Positions 60,053-64,000 of a stretch of 64,000 nt of DNA are shown here, one piece after another (position 1 is the stretch's first letter; each line of letters begins with the position of its first letter). The stretch comes from Bacteroides fluxus YIT 12057 (GTDB lineage: Bacteria > Bacteroidota > Bacteroidia > Bacteroidales > Bacteroidaceae). The position numbers were made by a program, and so were the translations under genes. The stretch is from the NCBI RefSeq assembly GCF_000195635.1, contig NZ_GL882691.1, forward strand, positions 97,760-161,759. Reading direction: 5' to 3'. The notes beneath the pieces are model-generated. The model was not told the origin of the DNA, did no database searches, and saw only the letters and a program-made list of their open reading frames with translations.

Positions 60053-63000
60053 ATGCATAAGAAAAAAATAACAGGTGTCTTCATGTTTGTGGCTTTTCTT
60101 TGGTGCGGAAACTTGCCGGCCCAGAGAGTGATTCCTGTGCCGCAACAGGTGCAACAGGAAAGCGGGACATTCCGCATCACCGGAGACACTAAACTTTATA
60201 CCAATCTGAAAGGCGCGGAAAGGGGGAGGCTGATTGCCTACCTCTCTTCCCAGCCTTCTTTTCTGAATAGAAAAGTATATGCGAGGAACTCTGCAGCAGG
60301 GAATGCTATCTTTCTTCAGAAGCTTCCGGTAATTGCCGCTTCCTCTTCCGAGGGATATGTCCTGGAAGTGACTGCCGGGGGAGTTACCGTCTCTTCCGCT
60401 ACGGACACCGGGCTGTTCTATGGTTTGCAGACCTTGCTTCAGCTGGCGGAACCTGCCGGAGAGAATCTGTGGCAAGTGGCTGCCGTCAAGATAGAAGATG
60501 CTCCCCGCTTTGACTATCGCGGTCTGATGATCGACGTTTCACGGCATTTCCGTACCAAGGAATTTCTGATGAAGCAGATGGACGCTCTGGTGCGTTATAA
60601 AATCAACCGTCTGCATCTGCATCTGACGGACGCTGCCGGATGGAGAATTGAAATCAAAAAATATCCCAGGCTTACGGAGTTTGCCGCATGGCGTCCGGAA
60701 ACGGTCTGGAAGAAGTGGTGGAACGCCCCTGACGGGCGCAAGTACTGTGAAGGGACAGACCCCGCCGCTTATGGCGGATATTATACGCAGGATGACATAC
60801 GCGAACTGGTGCGCTATGCCGCTGACCGTCATATCACCCTTATTCCCGAAATAGAGATGCCTGCCCATTCGGAAGAGGTCCTGGCGGCCTATCCGGAACT
60901 TTCATGCCAGGGAAAGCCCTATACGAGTGCGGATTTTTGTGTAGGCAATGAAAAGACGTTTGCTTTTCTGGAAGATGTGCTGACCGAGGTTATGGATCTT
61001 TTTCCGTCCGAGTACATTCATGTAGGAGGCGACGAGGCAGGTAAGCAGTCCTGGAAAACTTGCCCTAAGTGCTTGCAGCGTATGAAGGACGAGGGGCTGA
61101 AGGATCTGGACGAATTGCAAAGCTACCTCATTCACCGTATGGAGGTGTTTTTGAACAAGCACGGACGCAAGCTGCTGGGCTGGGACGAGATTATGGAAGG
61201 AGGGCTGGCACCCAATGCCACAGTGATGTCCTGGCGGGGTGAAGAAGGCGGATTGAAGGCGGTGCAGGCTGGTCATCGTGCCATTATGACCCCGGGAAGC
61301 TATTGTTACTTCGACGGTTATCAAGATGCCCCTTATTCCCAGCCGGAAGCCATAGGCGGTTATCTGCCTTTGTCCAAAGTCTATTCATACAACCCTGTCC
61401 CGGATTCGTTTACAACGGAGGAAGCCGGATTGCTGTATGGCGTGCAAGGCAATCTGTGGGCGGAATACATACCTACTGACGAGCATTATGAATACATGAT
61501 TTATCCTCGTATCCTGGCTCTTGCCGAAGTGGCGTGGAGTATGCCGGAACGTAAGTCATACAGCGAGTTTCACCGCAGTGCCCTGCGTGAAGTGGATTGG
61601 CTGTCGTCCAAAGGCTATCATCCTTTCCCGTTGAAGAATGAAATCGGCAACCGTCCCGAAGCGGCACATCCCGTCAAACATCTGGCATTGGGCAAACCGG
61701 TGAAGTATAACGCTCCCTACAACGGGCATTACAAGGCTCAGGGAGATCAGTCGCTGACCGATGGCATCCGTGGGGGGTGGACTTATTCCGACGGTGCCTG
61801 GCAGGGTTTTATCTCGCGTGACCGTCTGGATGTGACCATTGACCTGGAACGGGAGGAAGAGATTCGTTCCGTCGGTGCCGATTTCATGCAGGTGGCAGGA
61901 CCGGAAGTCTTTTTGCCTGCCGAAGTCATTGTTTCCGCTTCTCTTGACGGAGTGGAGTTTGCCGAACTGGCGCATCTGGAGAATGTAGTGTCCAAAGACT
62001 CTGCCATTTGTTTCAGAAACTACGGCTGGAAAGGTGAAGCCCGTGCCCGTTACATCCGCTATCAGGCACGTGCGGACAAGAATATAGGCGGGTGGATATT
62101 TACGGACGAGATTGTGGTGGATGGAGGTACCCGGCAACCGGTGGATTATGTGAATCCTTTTGTGGGAACGACCAATTACGGCACTACGAATCCCGGTGCG
62201 GTGTGTCCGCAGGGCATGATGTCTGTAGTTCCTTTCAACGTAATGGGGGCGGTGAACGGAAACATCGACAAGGACAGCCGCTGGTGGTCCACTCCATACG
62301 AGAATAAGAATACTTACTTTACAGGCTATGCGCATGTCAACCTCAGCGGGGTAGGTTGTCCCGAAATGGGTTCCTTGCTGCTGATGCCTACTGCAGGTGA
62401 ACTGAACGTGGATTACATGCAGTATGGAAGTTCCTATAGAGATGAACAGGCAAGTCCGGGCTATTACTCCAACTATCTGACCAAGTACGGCATAAAGACC
62501 GAAGTGACCGCTACGCCCCGTACCGGCCGTGCCCGTTTCACTTTCCCTACCGGACAAGGCAACATCTTGTTGAATTTAGGGGAAGGATTGACCAACGAGA
62601 GTGGGGCTACCGTCCGTTTTGTGAGTGATACCGAGATAGAGGGTAGTAAATTGCTGGGAACTTTCTGCTATAATCCCGATGCGGTATTCCCTGTTTATTT
62701 CGTGATGAAGATAAACAAGGCTCCGAAAACCCGCGGCTATTGGAAACAGATGCGCAAGATGGGAGTAGAGGCTCAGTGGGACAGCACGTCGGGTACCCGA
62801 AAAATCTATCCGCACTATACCAAGGAGATGAGCGGCGACGATGTAGGAGTCTGGTTTACTTTTGATACTGCCGGAAACGAAGAGGTGGAGGTAAGTATGG
62901 GCGTGTCTTTCGTAAGCATTGCCAATGCACGCCAAAATCTGGAAGCGGAGCAGAAAGGAAGAAGTTTCGAACAGCTGCATACGGCTGCCCGCCAGGCATG

Positions 63001-64000
63001 GAATGATGACTTGGGCCGCATTTTAGTGGAAGGCGGAACGGAAGAACAACGCCGTGTGTTCTATACAGCCTTGTACCACTTCCTGATACATCCCAACCTC
63101 TTGCAGGATGTCAACGGGCAATACCCTGCCATGGAAGGCAATGAGATACGTACGGCGAAAGGAAACCGCTACACGGTTTTTTCCTTGTGGGATACTTACC
63201 GGAATGTACACCAGCTGATGACCTTGCTTTTTCCGGACCGCCAGCTCGATATGGTACGGACAATGATAGATATGTATCGCGAGCATGGCTGGTTACCCAA
63301 ATGGGAACTTTATGGCCGCGAAACACTCACGATGGAAGGTGATCCCTCCATCCCCGTCATCGTGGATACCTGGATGAAAGGTTTGCGCGATTTCGACGTG
63401 GAGACGGCATACAAGGCGATGTACAAGTCGGCCACCTTGCCCGGAAGGGACAACTTGATGCGTCCGGATGTCGATGACTACTACTCGTTGGGGTATATTC
63501 CGTTGCGTGAGCAGTATGACAATTCGGTTTCCCATGCATTGGAATATTACATTGCCGATTATGCCCTTTCCCGTTTTGCAAAGGCGTTGGGCAAGAAAGA
63601 AGATGCCGAGCTTTTCCATAACCGCTCCATGGGCTATAAGCACTATTATTGCCGACAGTACGGTACGCTCCGGCCCATTCTGCCGGATGGAAAGTTCTAT
63701 TCTCCTTTCGATCCGATGGAGGGCGCCGATTTTGCCCCGAGTCCGGGCTTCCACGAAGGGAACTCCTGGAACTATACATTCTATGTTCCCCACGATGTTT
63801 TCGGGCTTGCCAAACTGATGGGCGGCAGAAAGAATTTTGTGGATAAACTTCAGAAAGTGTTTGATGAAGGATTGTATGATCCGGCCAATGAACCGGATAT
63901 TGCTTATCCATATCTTTTCAGTTATTTCGGTGGAGAGGAGTGGCGTACCCAGAAGCTGGTCAAAGAGCTGTTGGCACGTTACTTTACCGACAAGCCGAAT
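60053..64000 (+). CDS. GH20-F5/8C-GH92 fusion glycosidase, 3' end beyond window
   Basis: One uninterrupted frame runs from ATG 60053 to the last base (1316 codons, no stop). A signal peptide (VFMFVAFLWCGNLPAQ) leads into a GH20b domain and a GH20 barrel (FDYRGLMIDVSRHF, INRLHLHLTDAAGW, catalytic Asp 327-Glu 328 in YIHVGGDEAGKQSW, LGWDEIMEGGLAPNATVMSW). An F5/8C-like module (about residues 545-695) ends FTDEIVVDGG, and from residue 697 a GH92 module begins VDYVNPFVGTTNYGT, with FSLWDTYRNVHQL, HALEYYIADYALS and FHEGNSWNYTFYVPHD. The C-terminal GH92 GQMSAW region lies past the window. The module order mirrors the two preceding separate genes. It is predicted to trim both beta-HexNAc and alpha-mannose in the periplasm or at the surface. 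Confidence 0.9.
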   Translation, partial: MHKKKITGVFMFVAFLWCGNLPAQRVIPVPQQVQQESGTFRITGDTKLYTNLKGAERGRLIAYLSSQPSFLNRKVYARNSAAGNAIFLQKLPVIAASSSEGYVLEVTAGGVTVSSATDTGLFYGLQTLLQLAEPAGENLWQVAAVKIEDAPRFDYRGLMIDVSRHFRTKEFLMKQMDALVRYKINRLHLHLTDAAGWRIEIKKYPRLTEFAAWRPETVWKKWWNAPDGRKYCEGTDPAAYGGYYTQDDIRELVRYAADRHITLIPEIEMPAHSEEVLAAYPELSCQGKPYTSADFCVGNEKTFAFLEDVLTEVMDLFPSEYIHVGGDEAGKQSWKTCPKCLQRMKDEGLKDLDELQSYLIHRMEVFLNKHGRKLLGWDEIMEGGLAPNATVMSWRGEEGGLKAVQAGHRAIMTPGSYCYFDGYQDAPYSQPEAIGGYLPLSKVYSYNPVPDSFTTEEAGLLYGVQGNLWAEYIPTDEHYEYMIYPRILALAEVAWSMPERKSYSEFHRSALREVDWLSSKGYHPFPLKNEIGNRPEAAHPVKHLALGKPVKYNAPYNGHYKAQGDQSLTDGIRGGWTYSDGAWQGFISRDRLDVTIDLEREEEIRSVGADFMQVAGPEVFLPAEVIVSASLDGVEFAELAHLENVVSKDSAICFRNYGWKGEARARYIRYQARADKNIGGWIFTDEIVVDGGTRQPVDYVNPFVGTTNYGTTNPGAVCPQGMMSVVPFNVMGAVNGNIDKDSRWWSTPYENKNTYFTGYAHVNLSGVGCPEMGSLLLMPTAGELNVDYMQYGSSYRDEQASPGYYSNYLTKYGIKTEVTATPRTGRARFTFPTGQGNILLNLGEGLTNESGATVRFVSDTEIEGSKLLGTFCYNPDAVFPVYFVMKINKAPKTRGYWKQMRKMGVEAQWDSTSGTRKIYPHYTKEMSGDDVGVWFTFDTAGNEEVEVSMGVSFVSIANARQNLEAEQKGRSFEQLHTAARQAWNDDLGRILVEGGTEEQRRVFYTALYHFLIHPNLLQDVNGQYPAMEGNEIRTAKGNRYTVFSLWDTYRNVHQLMTLLFPDRQLDMVRTMIDMYREHGWLPKWELYGRETLTMEGDPSIPVIVDTWMKGLRDFDVETAYKAMYKSATLPGRDNLMRPDVDDYYSLGYIPLREQYDNSVSHALEYYIADYALSRFAKALGKKEDAELFHNRSMGYKHYYCRQYGTLRPILPDGKFYSPFDPMEGADFAPSPGFHEGNSWNYTFYVPHDVFGLAKLMGGRKNFVDKLQKVFDEGLYDPANEPDIAYPYLFSYFGGEEWRTQKLVKELLARYFTDKPN

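Overview
The window reads as chromosomal DNA from a gut Bacteroides or close relative (Bacteroidota). The evidence is two SusC/SusD pairs, a sialic-acid operon of the Bacteroides NanL/AGE/MFS type, -7 promoter boxes of the form TAnnTTTG, AT-rich leaders without strong Shine-Dalgarno sites, and a Wzc-type kinase plus PHP phosphatase capsule module. No rRNA, tRNA or CRISPR array was seen. The species cannot be fixed from the sequence alone.

Region 1 (1-20862) is the downstream part of a capsule or exopolysaccharide locus. It opens inside a BY-kinase/Wzc gene, followed by a PHP-type tyrosine phosphatase whose 3' end runs into a scar: a reversed amidase fragment, then an IS66-like remnant (about 1957-2660). 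The polysaccharide genes follow: UDP-ManNAc dehydrogenase, four GT4 glycosyltransferases, a Wzy-like polymerase, a GT11 (fucosyltransferase-like) enzyme, a Wzx flippase, a hexapeptide acyltransferase, a CapK-like adenylate-forming protein, an alpha/alpha-toroid protein, a WecG-type transferase and a UDP-GlcNAc 2-epimerase. The 2-epimerase, dehydrogenase and WecG-like enzyme together predict N-acetylmannosaminuronic acid in the repeat unit. The block from roughly 3.5 to 16 kb is clearly more AT-rich than its flanks, as expected of an exchanged serotype cassette. Two YjbH-like beta-barrel candidates and a lipoprotein end the region.

Region 2 (20930-29173) is mostly housekeeping: a PorT-type barrel, a three-LysM protein fused to a periplasmic-binding fold, UvrA, a YbaK-type deacylase, a POT peptide transporter and a GNAT enzyme. 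Two divergent promoters here, at about 23.5 and 29.2 kb, share a roughly 65-bp conserved module.

Region 3 (29346-64000) is a host-glycan utilisation island. A sialic-acid esterase-like gene and a ROK regulator precede the operon nanL, N-acylglucosamine 2-epimerase, MFS transporter, YhcH/NanQ-like. A MITE-like inverted-repeat element follows. Then come a GH20, a minus-strand SusC/SusD pair with a GH29 fucosidase, a divergent plus-strand SusC/SusD pair, a two-domain sialate O-acetylesterase, and a plus-strand enzyme operon: GH2 beta-mannosidase, GH20, GH92 and a giant GH20-F5/8C-GH92 fusion that runs off the window. Together these activities (de-O-acetylation, fucose, GlcNAc/GalNAc, alpha- and beta-mannose removal, sialate catabolism) fit breakdown of complex or hybrid N-glycans. 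No sialidase, endoglycosidase or local PUL regulator lies in the window.

The most distinctive item is the GH20-GH92 fusion. It looks like a copy of the adjacent GH20 and GH92 genes joined end to end. Also worth attention are matched palindromes at the divergent PUL promoters, a one-left-arm/three-right-arm hairpin array after the second SusD, and a perfect 19-bp palindrome inside a capsule glycosyltransferase.
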